Origin: Paenibacillus ferrarius
GTDB taxonomy: Bacteria > Bacillota > Bacilli > Paenibacillales > NBRC-103111
DNA length: 64,000 nucleotides
Direction of reading: 5' to 3'
Assembly (NCBI RefSeq): GCF_002027705.1
Contig: NZ_MBTG01000028.1
Coordinates: forward strand, 23,590-87,589
This document shows, piece after piece, positions 53,165 to 60,433 of this stretch. The notes under the pieces are model-generated. The model was not told where the DNA came from, ran no database searches, and saw only the letters and a list, made by a program, of their open reading frames with translations. The translations under genes were made by a program, and so were the position numbers. Position 1 is the first letter of the stretch. Each line of letters starts with the position of its first letter.

Positions 53165-54143
53165 GATCATTCAGCCAGGACTGTTGTCAACCTTGCAGGA
53201 TGAAGGACGTTATGGCTATCGGAAATACGGCGTTATTTCGTCAGGACCTATGGATCATTTTGCACATCGTTCAGCAAATATTCTAGTTGGCAATTCGGCT
53301 GGGGCTTGTGCGTTAGAGATGACGCTGCTGGGTCCGAGTATGCTCGCTAAAGAGGATATGATAGCTGCTCTGTGCGGTGCGGAAACAGATGCGGAGCTTG
53401 ATGGCATTCGTGTGCCAATGTGGCGGCCTTTTGTGATCCCTAAGGGAAGTAAGCTAAATGTTCATTATGCGGTCAAAGGGTGCAGAGCTTATTTGGCTGT
53501 GAGCGGTGGTTTTAAGGCACTTCCAATTATGGGCAGTCAAAGCACTTATTTGCGGGCAGGTCTTGGGGGCTATAAAGGGAGAGCTCTTCAAGCAGGCGAT
53601 AGGTTGGGTGTTTGCGAACCGCAAAGATTGTCTACGTCTGAAGGCTTCAAACGGTTTCAAGGTGAAGTAAGTACATATATCAGGCCGCATTATGAGGACA
53701 ACCCGATTCTCAGAGTCGTATGGGGAAATGAAGCGGCTCATTTTACGGCAGAGAGCCGATCTCGCTTTGCAGAGCAAAGCTTCCGAGTTACACCGCAATC
53801 GGATCGAATGGGCTATCGGTTGGCGGGAAGCCAGCTTAATCCAGTAGATGGTTTAGCTCAAGGTATGGTTTCTGAAGCTGTTACCCCAGGAACCATTCAA
53901 GTTCCTTCCAGCGGACAACTTATTCTATTGATGGCTGATTGCCAAACAACAGGCGGCTATCCACGGATAGCGCATGTCATTACTGCCGATTTGCCTTTGG
54001 CGGCTCAGGTGAAACCTGGCGGCACGCTTCGTTTCCGGGCGATCAGTCATCAGGAAGCACAAGAGCAGCTTCTTAGGCAGGCTATGAATCTGCGATTGCT
54101 GGAAGTCGGGGTACAAGCTCGGGTTAGGAATCAACATGGATAG
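53154..54143 (+). CDS. pxpC: 5-oxoprolinase subunit PxpC (KipA, biotin-dependent carboxyltransferase-like)
   Basis: 329 residues. Allophanate hydrolase subunit 2 domain: EIIQPGLLSTLQDEGRYGYR, GVISSGPMDHFAHRSANILV, FRVTPQSDRMGYRLAG and LMADCQTTGGYPRIAHVI. Works with PxpB as the kinase-like component. Overlaps pxpB by 11 bases and precedes pxpA by 44. Length and motifs are normal. Confidence 0.94.
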   Translation: MGFEIIQPGLLSTLQDEGRYGYRKYGVISSGPMDHFAHRSANILVGNSAGACALEMTLLGPSMLAKEDMIAALCGAETDAELDGIRVPMWRPFVIPKGSKLNVHYAVKGCRAYLAVSGGFKALPIMGSQSTYLRAGLGGYKGRALQAGDRLGVCEPQRLSTSEGFKRFQGEVSTYIRPHYEDNPILRVVWGNEAAHFTAESRSRFAEQSFRVTPQSDRMGYRLAGSQLNPVDGLAQGMVSEAVTPGTIQVPSSGQLILLMADCQTTGGYPRIAHVITADLPLAAQVKPGGTLRFRAISHQEAQEQLLRQAMNLRLLEVGVQARVRNQHG

Positions 54144-54187
54144 AGATAACTGGGAGCAGGAACGGAAGGATTGGAGAGTGGACACTT

Positions 54188-54943
54188 TTGCGTATTGATC
54201 TAAATTGCGATATGGGCGAGGGCTTCGGCGCTTACCGCCTCGGCCGTGACGCGGAGCTGCTCGACTACGTCAGCTCCGCCAACATCGCCTGCGGTTTCCA
54301 TGCAGGCGATCCGGCCACTATGCGCAGCACCGTGCAGCTGTGCTTGCGCAAAGGCGTTGCGATCGGGGCCCATCCGGGCCTGCCCGATCTGCAGGGCTTC
54401 GGCCGGCGCGAGATGGCGATCACGCCGTCCGAGGCTTACGAGCTGACGTTGTATCAGCTCGGGGCGCTGCAGGCGTTCGTCCACGCCGAAGGCGGACGCC
54501 TGCAGCACGTCAAGCCGCATGGCGCGCTCTATCACATGGCTGCGAAGCGCCATGATCTCGCCGCGGCCATTGCGGCAGCGACGCTCAGCGTCAGCGCGGA
54601 GCTGACGCTGTTCGGCCCGCCCGGCAGCGAGCTGCTGCGGGCGGGCGCCGCCGCGGGGCTGCGAACCGCGAGCGAAGCTTTCGCGGACCGCAGCTACCAG
54701 CGCGACGGCTCACTGACGCCCCGCGATCAGCCGGGGGCGCTGCTGGCAAGCGCCGCTGACGCTGCGGCGCAGGTCATCAGGCTCGTCCGCGAAGGGAAGG
54801 TTCTCTCCCCTGAGGGAGAGGAGCTGAGTCTGCGCGCGGACACGATCTGCCTCCATGGCGACGGCGAGCATGCTGTGGAATTCGCGCGGGATATCCGCGC
54901 GTTGCTGGACAGCAGCGGGATCGCAGTCATGGCGCTTGGTTAA
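54188..54943 (+). CDS. pxpA: 5-oxoprolinase subunit PxpA (LamB/YcsF family), very GC-rich
   Basis: 251 residues, full length. RIDLNCDMGEGFGAYRLG, NIACGFHAGDPATM, GAHPGLPDLQGFGRREM and VKPHGALYHMA are the family metal/substrate motifs; PxpA opens the 5-oxoproline ring. The start is TTG with GGAGAG upstream. The base composition differs sharply from neighbours: in 54601-54660, 50 of 60 bases are G or C, while pxpB and pxpC are near the window average. Recent acquisition or gene replacement is likely, even though the gene sits in its normal operon place. Confidence 0.94.
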   Translation: MRIDLNCDMGEGFGAYRLGRDAELLDYVSSANIACGFHAGDPATMRSTVQLCLRKGVAIGAHPGLPDLQGFGRREMAITPSEAYELTLYQLGALQAFVHAEGGRLQHVKPHGALYHMAAKRHDLAAAIAAATLSVSAELTLFGPPGSELLRAGAAAGLRTASEAFADRSYQRDGSLTPRDQPGALLASAADAAAQVIRLVREGKVLSPEGEELSLRADTICLHGDGEHAVEFARDIRALLDSSGIAVMALG

Positions 54944-54963
54944 CTTCAGATTTCCGCTGTCAG

Positions 54964-54989
54964 GAAAGAATCAATATAATGATTCTTTC
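54964..54989 (+). terminator. Perfect hairpin after pxpA
   Basis: GAAAGAATCA pairs with TGATTCTTTC around ATATAA. There is no strong T-run, so termination would be weak. Confidence 0.6.
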
Positions 54990-55067
54990 ACTTGAGAACA
55001 AGCTGGGAATATGAGTAAATAGAAAAGTAGCCGGCCGGCTTAATTCCTGCAGAAAGGAGTGATCAAG

Positions 55068-55103
55068 TTGATTACAACACAAACAGAGGTGATCTCTGCG
55101 TAA
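55068..55103 (+). CDS. Possible 11-residue micro-ORF ending in a GNRA hairpin loop
   Basis: AAAGGAGTGATC (55053-55064) is a near-perfect ribosome binding site, followed by TTG at 55068 and a short frame encoding MITTQTEVISA. The TAA stop forms part of the GTAA tetraloop of the hairpin at 55089-55114. It is too short to be identified. It could be a leader peptide whose translation changes the hairpin. Confidence 0.4.
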   Translation: MITTQTEVISA

Positions 55104-55142
55104 GCAGGGATCACTGTTCCAACGGGGGCCGCAAGGCCTCCG
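55089..55142 (+). ncRNA. Tandem GNRA-capped hairpins, candidate structured RNA
   Basis: Stem 1: GTGATCTCTGC (55089-55099), loop GTAA, GCAGGGATCAC (55104-55114), one G-U pair. Stem 2: CGGGGGCC (55123-55130), loop GCAA, GGCCTCCG (55135-55142), one G-U pair. Two adjacent stems with GNRA loops are unlikely by chance. No T-run follows, so they are not simple terminators. Confidence 0.5.
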
Positions 55143-55162
55143 CATAAAATTTAATTAACGAG

Positions 55163-55191
55163 TAGACAGCGAGATGCTTTTTACATATAAT
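55163..55191 (+). promoter_or_regulatory. Near-consensus sigma-A promoter
   Basis: The -35 box TAGACA (55163-55168) has five of six consensus bases, and the -10 box TATAAT (55186-55191) is perfect, with a 17-base spacer. It would drive the 21-residue micro-ORF and possibly the CD3324-type gene. Confidence 0.75.
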
Positions 55192-55273
55192 GAGAAATGT
55201 GAACAACTGATGAACACATGAACAAGGCAACAAACGAACACAATAAACTATCTGGTGAAAGGAGTGCTTTTTA

Positions 55274-55339
55274 ATGAACACAATGACAATGACAGTAGCG
55301 ATGAATGTTGCGGCCGCCGCAGAGGTACTCGTCTCCTAA
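55274..55339 (+). CDS. 21-residue micro-protein or leader peptide
   Basis: ATG 55274 follows GAAAGGAGTG at good spacing and encodes 21 residues: MNTMTMTVAMNVAAAA then EVLVS. It lies ~75 bases after a near-consensus promoter and ~65 bases before a terminator, so it has a complete transcription unit of its own. It may be a free micro-protein or a leader peptide attenuating the downstream regulator. I recognise no family. Confidence 0.55.
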   Translation: MNTMTMTVAMNVAAAAEVLVS

Positions 55340-55404
55340 CTGAATATCATTCGTGGAATAACCGTTCACCTGAATTGTATAATTGCATATACAACCGACA
55401 GGCA

Positions 55405-55427
55405 CGATTATGATCGTGTTTTTTTTA
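55405..55427 (+). terminator. Terminator between the micro-ORF and the CD3324-type gene
   Basis: CACGAT and ATCGTG pair around TATG, followed by eight T residues. The stem is short, so read-through or regulated termination is possible. Confidence 0.75.
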
Positions 55428-55527
55428 TTCCATTTTTTGAGAATGGTAGGAGGTTATGGGGCGATGAAGATACTCTCTGCAAATCCGTCAAAGTTTAGCT
55501 TTGCACAATTTGAGGAGGTTTTCATCC

Positions 55528-55815
55528 ATGAGTTACAAGAACGGGAAGGACGTTCTTCCCCCTAACCTATTAAAACAATTACAAGAATATATCCAAGGTG
55601 AAATCGTATATATCCCTAAGAAAGAGCAGAAACGCGCCGGATGGGGAGAAAATAACGGAACACGTATTATTATTGAACGCAGAAACCAAGAGATTTTCCG
55701 GTTGTACCAAACAGGCTCCACCGTTATGGAGCTGATCAAGGTCTTTCATTTATCGGAAGACAGCATCCGCAAAATCATTGTGAAAACGCGTGAAATCACT
55801 ACAAACCAAGCGTAG
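55528..55815 (+). CDS. CD3324 family protein (Mor-like HTH regulator)
   Basis: 95 residues. MSYKNGKDVLPPNLLKQLQE, YIQGEIVYIPKKEQKRAGWG and TVMELIKVFHLSEDSIRKII are the CD3324 family pattern, with a C-terminal helix-turn-helix similar to Mor transcription activators. GGAGG nine bases upstream sets ATG 55528. A short overlapping frame (55464-55565) with its own TAGGAGG box ends inside the gene and may be a coupling ORF or chance. The family is common in Clostridia and Bacilli; its targets are unknown. Confidence 0.85.
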   Translation: MSYKNGKDVLPPNLLKQLQEYIQGEIVYIPKKEQKRAGWGENNGTRIIIERRNQEIFRLYQTGSTVMELIKVFHLSEDSIRKIIVKTREITTNQA

Positions 55816-55849
55816 AAGCAGCATCCCTAGAGGTGCTGCTTTTTTTTCG
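55815..55849 (+). terminator. Terminator after the CD3324-type gene
   Basis: AGCAGCA pairs with TGCTGCT, followed by seven T residues. Confidence 0.88.
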
Positions 55850-55965
55850 TGGCGACGAGGCGGCGAATTGTGAGCGAATTAAAGGAAAAGCTCCTAACGA
55901 CGGGAACTATAAAAGGAAGAAAACGCTGCGCAACGTTACTATCGTTTGGAGAAGGTGAAAGCTAT

Positions 55966-56772
55966 ATGCAAGATGAACTGGAAATCCGAAGTTTTATCGG
56001 TACCCATGATGCCGAGTTCTATGATGATGGATTCCACCGTCACCCTGCGGTCGAGATCAGCATCGTGCTCGAAGGGAGGGGGATGTTCGAGTGGTCCAAA
56101 CGAAGTGTGATGGAAACAGGTCATATCGTCATCATCCCCCCGGATCTGTCTCACCGTTTTGAAGCCGTGACTAGTGTAAGGTTTGGTGTTATCCTGCTGC
56201 AGGGCGTATCCGCACGCATTACGGAGCTGCTCAAAAAGCTCGGAGGCGGCGCGAAAGGAGCGCCTTTATTTCTGGCGTTGTCTCGACTGGATAAAGAACG
56301 ATTTGAACGCTTGTTTCGGGAGTGGCTCCGGATGAAGGCCTCTTTCCTCAAGGAAAAACAAGCGAATTATGCAGCTTGGATGGAAGTATTGCTGCTTTTT
56401 TTACTTGAACATTCCCAGCAGGATTTGCAGGGGATGACGGTGACCAAGGCGGCTGACTATATGCGTGAAAATATGCAGGAATCGATTCAAATCTCTGATC
56501 TGGCTGAGCTGACCGGCTTTACGGAGCCCGCTTTTCGGCGCGTTTTTGAGCAAATGTATGGGGTTAGCCCAAAACAGTACCAGCAGCAGTGTCGTTTGCA
56601 GGAAGCGAAGTGGCTGCTAAGCTCGACAGAGAAGGATATCCGCGAAATCGCCGAGCAGGTGGGCTTCTCCAGGCTGCATTCCTTTTCCCAGTGGTTTAAG
56701 CAGCAAGAGGGTTTGCCGCCTACGGTTTGGCGGAAAAGTCAACGGATGCAGCACGGCTCCGCTTATGCTTGA
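55966..56772 (+). CDS. AraC-family transcriptional regulator with cupin sensor
   Basis: About 268 residues. Cupin-type sensor (GFHRHPAVEISIVLEGRGMF, VIIPPDLSHRFEAV) followed by the AraC double helix-turn-helix (IQISDLAELTGFTEPAFRRV and IREIAEQVGFSRLHSFSQWF). An upstream in-frame start would add 39 residues, but GGAGAAGGTG places the start at ATG 55966. It precedes an oxidoreductase and a sugar isomerase on the same strand, so it probably controls them in response to a sugar or sugar acid. Confidence 0.92.
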   Translation: MQDELEIRSFIGTHDAEFYDDGFHRHPAVEISIVLEGRGMFEWSKRSVMETGHIVIIPPDLSHRFEAVTSVRFGVILLQGVSARITELLKKLGGGAKGAPLFLALSRLDKERFERLFREWLRMKASFLKEKQANYAAWMEVLLLFLLEHSQQDLQGMTVTKAADYMRENMQESIQISDLAELTGFTEPAFRRVFEQMYGVSPKQYQQQCRLQEAKWLLSSTEKDIREIAEQVGFSRLHSFSQWFKQQEGLPPTVWRKSQRMQHGSAYA

Positions 56773-56878
56773 GTTGCGTTTTGTGTAAATTGCGGTTCGT
56801 TTTCCCTAAATACAACCGCTTGCTTATTCGCTATGATAAGGAAGAGAACGCAAACAAGTTATAGGAGGAACACAATAG

Positions 56879-57856
56879 ATGGAAAAAGTCAGGATTGGTT
56901 TTATCGGCGTTGGGGGCATAGCGGAATATCATTTGAAAACTTTGCAGCAAATCGAGGATGCCGTCATCACGGCTGTATGCGATATGAATGGGGATCGGGC
57001 AAGGGAAATTGCTGAAACATTTGGCGCTGAGACTTATGAAACGGTGGAGGAGCTTCTGGATGCTGGGGTCATTGATGCGCTCTATATTTGTACGCCTCCT
57101 TTTGCCAGGGAAGGCATTGAAGAAGCGGCGGCAGCGCGGGGCATCCATCTATTGTCAGAAAAGCCGATTGGCTTAGAGATGGAAGCTGTCCGTCGTAAAG
57201 ACCAAATGATCCGCGAATCCGGCATCATTAACTCTTCAGGCTACTGCTTGCGTTATCTGGATACTGTGCAGAAGGCCAAAGAATATTTGGCTGATAAGCA
57301 AATTGATATGGTGCTTGCATACCGAATCGGCGGCATGCCGGAGGTTAGCTGGTGGCGGAAGATGGATCTCTCTGGTGGCCAGCTTGTCGAGCAATCCACC
57401 CATCAAATGGACTTGATTCGCTATTTGGCGGGAGAGTTTGATTACGTGCAAGCCAACTATGAGCAGCGTCATATCCAACGTCTTCACCCGGAGGCAACGG
57501 TCTATGATGTAGGAATTGTCTCTTTTGGCTTGCGCAGCGGCGCGCTCGGTACGATCAGCAACACCAGCTTGTCCCGCCATATGGGACGAGGGGATGTAGA
57601 ATTTTTTGGACGCGACTTCTACGTGTCAATCAGCGGGTTGACGCTTCGTATAGTAGATGACAATCAAGATGTGACGATTACTTCGGAGATGGATTTTTAT
57701 CTCGAACAGAATCGGGCGTTTGTAGCGGCAGTCAAAAGTGGACAACAAGACCTCGTGCTTGGTGATTTCAGCGAAGCGGCGGCGACACTGGAAGCTACCT
57801 TGGCGGCTAACGAGTCAGCTGTAGCGAAAAAAACGATCTACCTCGCAGCTGAATAG
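56879..57856 (+). CDS. Gfo/Idh/MocA family NAD(P)-dependent oxidoreductase
   Basis: 325 residues. Rossmann motif GFIGVGGIAEYHL, then ALYICTPPFAREGIEEAAAA, then the LSEKPIGLEM motif with the catalytic Lys, and the C-terminal beta-domain with GGQLVEQSTHQMDLIRYLAG. These enzymes oxidise sugars, inositols or their derivatives. AGGAGG precedes the ATG. It is the first of three closely spaced genes with the isomerase (31 bases later) and the GGCT-like gene. Confidence 0.92.
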   Translation: MEKVRIGFIGVGGIAEYHLKTLQQIEDAVITAVCDMNGDRAREIAETFGAETYETVEELLDAGVIDALYICTPPFAREGIEEAAAARGIHLLSEKPIGLEMEAVRRKDQMIRESGIINSSGYCLRYLDTVQKAKEYLADKQIDMVLAYRIGGMPEVSWWRKMDLSGGQLVEQSTHQMDLIRYLAGEFDYVQANYEQRHIQRLHPEATVYDVGIVSFGLRSGALGTISNTSLSRHMGRGDVEFFGRDFYVSISGLTLRIVDDNQDVTITSEMDFYLEQNRAFVAAVKSGQQDLVLGDFSEAAATLEATLAANESAVAKKTIYLAAE

Positions 57857-57887
57857 CACTCATTGAAAAACATGTGGGAGGTGGCCT

Positions 57888-58718
57888 ATGTTAAAAGGTG
57901 TGAATCAATGGTGTTTTCCTGAAGGGACACCGCTTCAGCAGGTATTCGCGATCAGCCGTGAGGCCGGTTATGATGCCGTCGAGCTGAATGTTAACCCGCT
58001 GGGCGGTGTCGGTTTGACCATGGAAACGACGGCAGCAGAGGCCGAGGCGATCGGTCGTTTGGCCAACGAATATGACATTCAGCTGCGAAGCTTGTCCACT
58101 TCGTTGTTGTGGCAAACCCCGCTTTCCTCCGCAGACGCGTCTGTGCGTGAACAGGGACGCCGAGTTGTTGAGAAACAACTGGCGTTAGCTGAGCTCATAG
58201 GGATGGATACGGTGCTTGTTGTGCCTGGAGCGGTCAACGAACACACCTCCTATGATGTTTGCTACGATCGCAGCCATGCGGAGCTTGCATTGCTGGCGAA
58301 AGAGGCGGAGAAGCGCCGCGTACGCATTGGCATTGAGAATGTGTGGAACAAATTTCTGCTGTCTCCGCTTGAAATGCGCGCCTATGTTGATGCTGTGCAG
58401 TCGCCTAATGTTGGAGTCTATTTTGATGTGGGCAATATTTTACATAACGGTTATCCTGAGCAGTGGATCAAAATTCTTGGCTCACGTATCGTAAAAGTAC
58501 ATGTGAAAGATTATCGTCCCAGTGTAGGTACCGGCCATGGCTTTGTGCCGCTGCTTTCCGGTAATGTTAATTGGACAGCCGTACGTAATGCGCTGCAGGA
58601 AATCGGTTATACGGATACGCTGACAGCTGAGGTTGAGATCTACGCGGAAGGTCCGCTGCAAACGGTATACGATACTTCTCGGCATTTGGATATTATTCTT
58701 GGCGGCGTGCCGAGATAG
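57888..58718 (+). CDS. Sugar phosphate isomerase/epimerase (xylose isomerase-like TIM barrel)
   Basis: 276 residues, AP-endonuclease 2/IolE-type TIM barrel. Metal ligands appear in RIGIENVWNKFLLSP (Glu), VGVYFDVGNILHNGYPEQWI (Asp), KVHVKDYR (His, Asp) and LTAEVEIY (Glu). With the adjacent oxidoreductase it probably processes a keto-sugar or inositol-like compound. The transporter for that compound is not in the window. The start follows GGGAGGTGG. Confidence 0.92.
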   Translation: MLKGVNQWCFPEGTPLQQVFAISREAGYDAVELNVNPLGGVGLTMETTAAEAEAIGRLANEYDIQLRSLSTSLLWQTPLSSADASVREQGRRVVEKQLALAELIGMDTVLVVPGAVNEHTSYDVCYDRSHAELALLAKEAEKRRVRIGIENVWNKFLLSPLEMRAYVDAVQSPNVGVYFDVGNILHNGYPEQWIKILGSRIVKVHVKDYRPSVGTGHGFVPLLSGNVNWTAVRNALQEIGYTDTLTAEVEIYAEGPLQTVYDTSRHLDIILGGVPR

Positions 58719-58736
58719 CGCTGGGAGCGAGCTGCC

Positions 58737-59108
58737 ATGATTTCAGTTTTTGTCTATGGTACCCTGTTGGTTGGAGAAAGCAATCACTATGTTGTGGAGC
58801 CATACTTGCTATCGGTCACGACTGGAGCGGTTCGCGGCAGTTTGTATCAGGTAGGTGACTACCCTGCACTGGCCCTTCCGGCTGAACCTGATGATGAGCG
58901 TATCGTTATCGGGGAATGGCTGAAGGTCACGGAAGAGGGGCTAAGCGCAATGGACATCTTGGAAGACTATTATGGGCCCGGACAAACCAATGAGTACGAG
59001 CGCGTGTGGATTCGTGATCGGAACGGCTTGCACGAGGGTTGGGTCTATATTTGGACAGATGTCAGCGGGCTAACGGAAATAACGAGTGGATCTTGGAAAG
59101 CCAGGTAG
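58737..59108 (+). CDS. Gamma-glutamylcyclotransferase-like (AIG2) protein
   Basis: 123 residues. SVFVYGTLLVGESNHYVV is the YGTL substrate loop, and the catalytic Glu lies in AMDILEDYYGPG; GALYQVGDYPAL-type sequence follows the fold. Family members release 5-oxoproline from gamma-glutamyl peptides, which would link loosely to pxpABC at 52.4-54.9 kb. It may instead be an unrelated housekeeping hydrolase. It ends at a strong hairpin. Confidence 0.88.
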   Translation: MISVFVYGTLLVGESNHYVVEPYLLSVTTGAVRGSLYQVGDYPALALPAEPDDERIVIGEWLKVTEEGLSAMDILEDYYGPGQTNEYERVWIRDRNGLHEGWVYIWTDVSGLTEITSGSWKAR

Positions 59109-59147
59109 AAGAAAGAGCCGACAGCGATGTTCAGCTCTTTCTTTTTG
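59109..59147 (+). terminator. Terminator after the GGCT-like gene
   Basis: AGAAAGAGC pairs with GCTCTTTCT, followed by a T-run. Confidence 0.9.
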
Positions 59148-59185
59148 TATAGGGAGGGACCTTTGCGGAGATAGGCCTACTCTTC

Positions 59186-59862
59186 TCAGTTCTTACCCTC
59201 AGCGATCTCAGCAAGGCGTTCTTTAATCCGCTCCGTACAAACTCCGCCATGATAGGTAATCACGGTAGCGATATCCCAATCGAGCAATTTGGCGACCGAC
59301 TTAAGCGCTGTATCCATATCAGGAGTGAAATCCGGATTAGGAGGCATGAGTACGCCGTCTTGAGCAGTCAACGCATCCCCGCTGATCAAGGTCCGGCTTG
59401 GTTGATGATAGAGACAGATATGATCCGGTGTATGGCCTGGTGTGAAGATGACTTGAAGGCCTCCACCATAAGGAAGGATGTCACCGTCTTGCAGTGTAAC
59501 ATCCACTTTGGATGGCTGCACAAGCATTTTGCCTTTAAGCGTAGGAATTTCCCCTTGTATGTAGGGTTTTGATACTTCATGAGCGAGCACTTCAATGCGT
59601 CCTTCGGAAGCGGCAAGCAAGTCGGGCAAGCCTCCGATATGATCCATATCGTGATGGGTAATAATGATTTTCGTCAACTTTCGAACGGAAAAGATGCTTC
59701 TTCGAGGGCATTGCGAACAACCTCTAACTGACCTGGCAAACCTGTATCTACTAGGATAACATCGTTCTCGTCCCACAAAAGCGTCGCGTGAACGTGGAAC
59801 GGATTCCCTCTTGCATTCATTTTCAAAATCAATGGTGTAATCCCTGCTTGTATCGCCATCAT
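59186..59862 (-). pseudogene. MBL-fold metallo-hydrolase with a single-base frameshift
   Basis: Two frames together encode one metallo-beta-lactamase-fold protein of about 225 residues. The first part (start ATG 59862 or 59859 after GGAGGTAGG) gives NPFHVHATLLWDENDVILVD and VVRNALEEASFPFES, then stops. The second frame continues LTKIIITHHDMDHIGGLPDL (zinc motif HxxxDH), IFTPGHTPDHICLYH, GDALTAQDG and a final YHGG. The break lies near 59679-59683 in a run of A residues (GAAAG where GAAAAG would restore the frame). It may be a real inactivation, a slippage site or a sequencing error; the rest of the gene is intact. Confidence 0.85.
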
Positions 59863-60006
59863 CCTACCTCCAATATTTTGTTTAATGTCGTATATTCCCA
59901 TTCTAATGGATGGATATTAGATATACAATTTCTTGACTTCCAGGTTTCTTGCTTCGACACAAAATGCTATAATTAGCGGTAATTCTATTGGTTGAGGAGA
60001 AACGAT

Positions 60007-60381
60007 ATGTCTGCCTACAAAATTTTGCTTGCCGATGATGAATTAGCTCTCCGGTTTCTGCTCACAGAAACATTATCCGATGAAGGCTATGAAATCACAG
60101 AGGTTGAAGACGGTCAACAAGCGATTGAGCGGTTGGAGCAGGAAACCTTTCATTTAATTATTTTGGATTATATGATGCCGGAACGTACGGGCGTAGAGGT
60201 TTGTGAATGGTTGCGGCAAAGCGATAATGCGAACCGCGATTTGCCGGTGATTCTTTTAACTGCCAAAGCCTTGGATAAAGATAAGGAAAAGGCCAAAGCG
60301 GCCGGCGTTACGACGTATATTGTTAAACCTTTCAGCCCACTCCAGCTTCTAGATACGGTTGGACAATTACTGCAAGCTTAG
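60007..60381 (+). CDS. Single-domain (CheY-like) response regulator
   Basis: About 124 residues, receiver only. ILLADDELALRFLL (acid pocket), LIILDYMMPERTG (phospho-Asp), VILLTAKA (Thr) and YIVKPFSPLQLL (Lys) are complete. GGAGAAACG precedes ATG 60007; a TTG at 59992 is less likely. It lies 52 bases before the Hpt-REC-GGDEF-REC gene and probably exchanges phosphate with its Hpt domain. Confidence 0.93.
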   Translation: MSAYKILLADDELALRFLLTETLSDEGYEITEVEDGQQAIERLEQETFHLIILDYMMPERTGVEVCEWLRQSDNANRDLPVILLTAKALDKDKEKAKAAGVTTYIVKPFSPLQLLDTVGQLLQA

Positions 60382-60433
60382 TACGAACAATATATATAGC
60401 AATTTATTTATGTAAAAGGGTGAATGTCCAATC

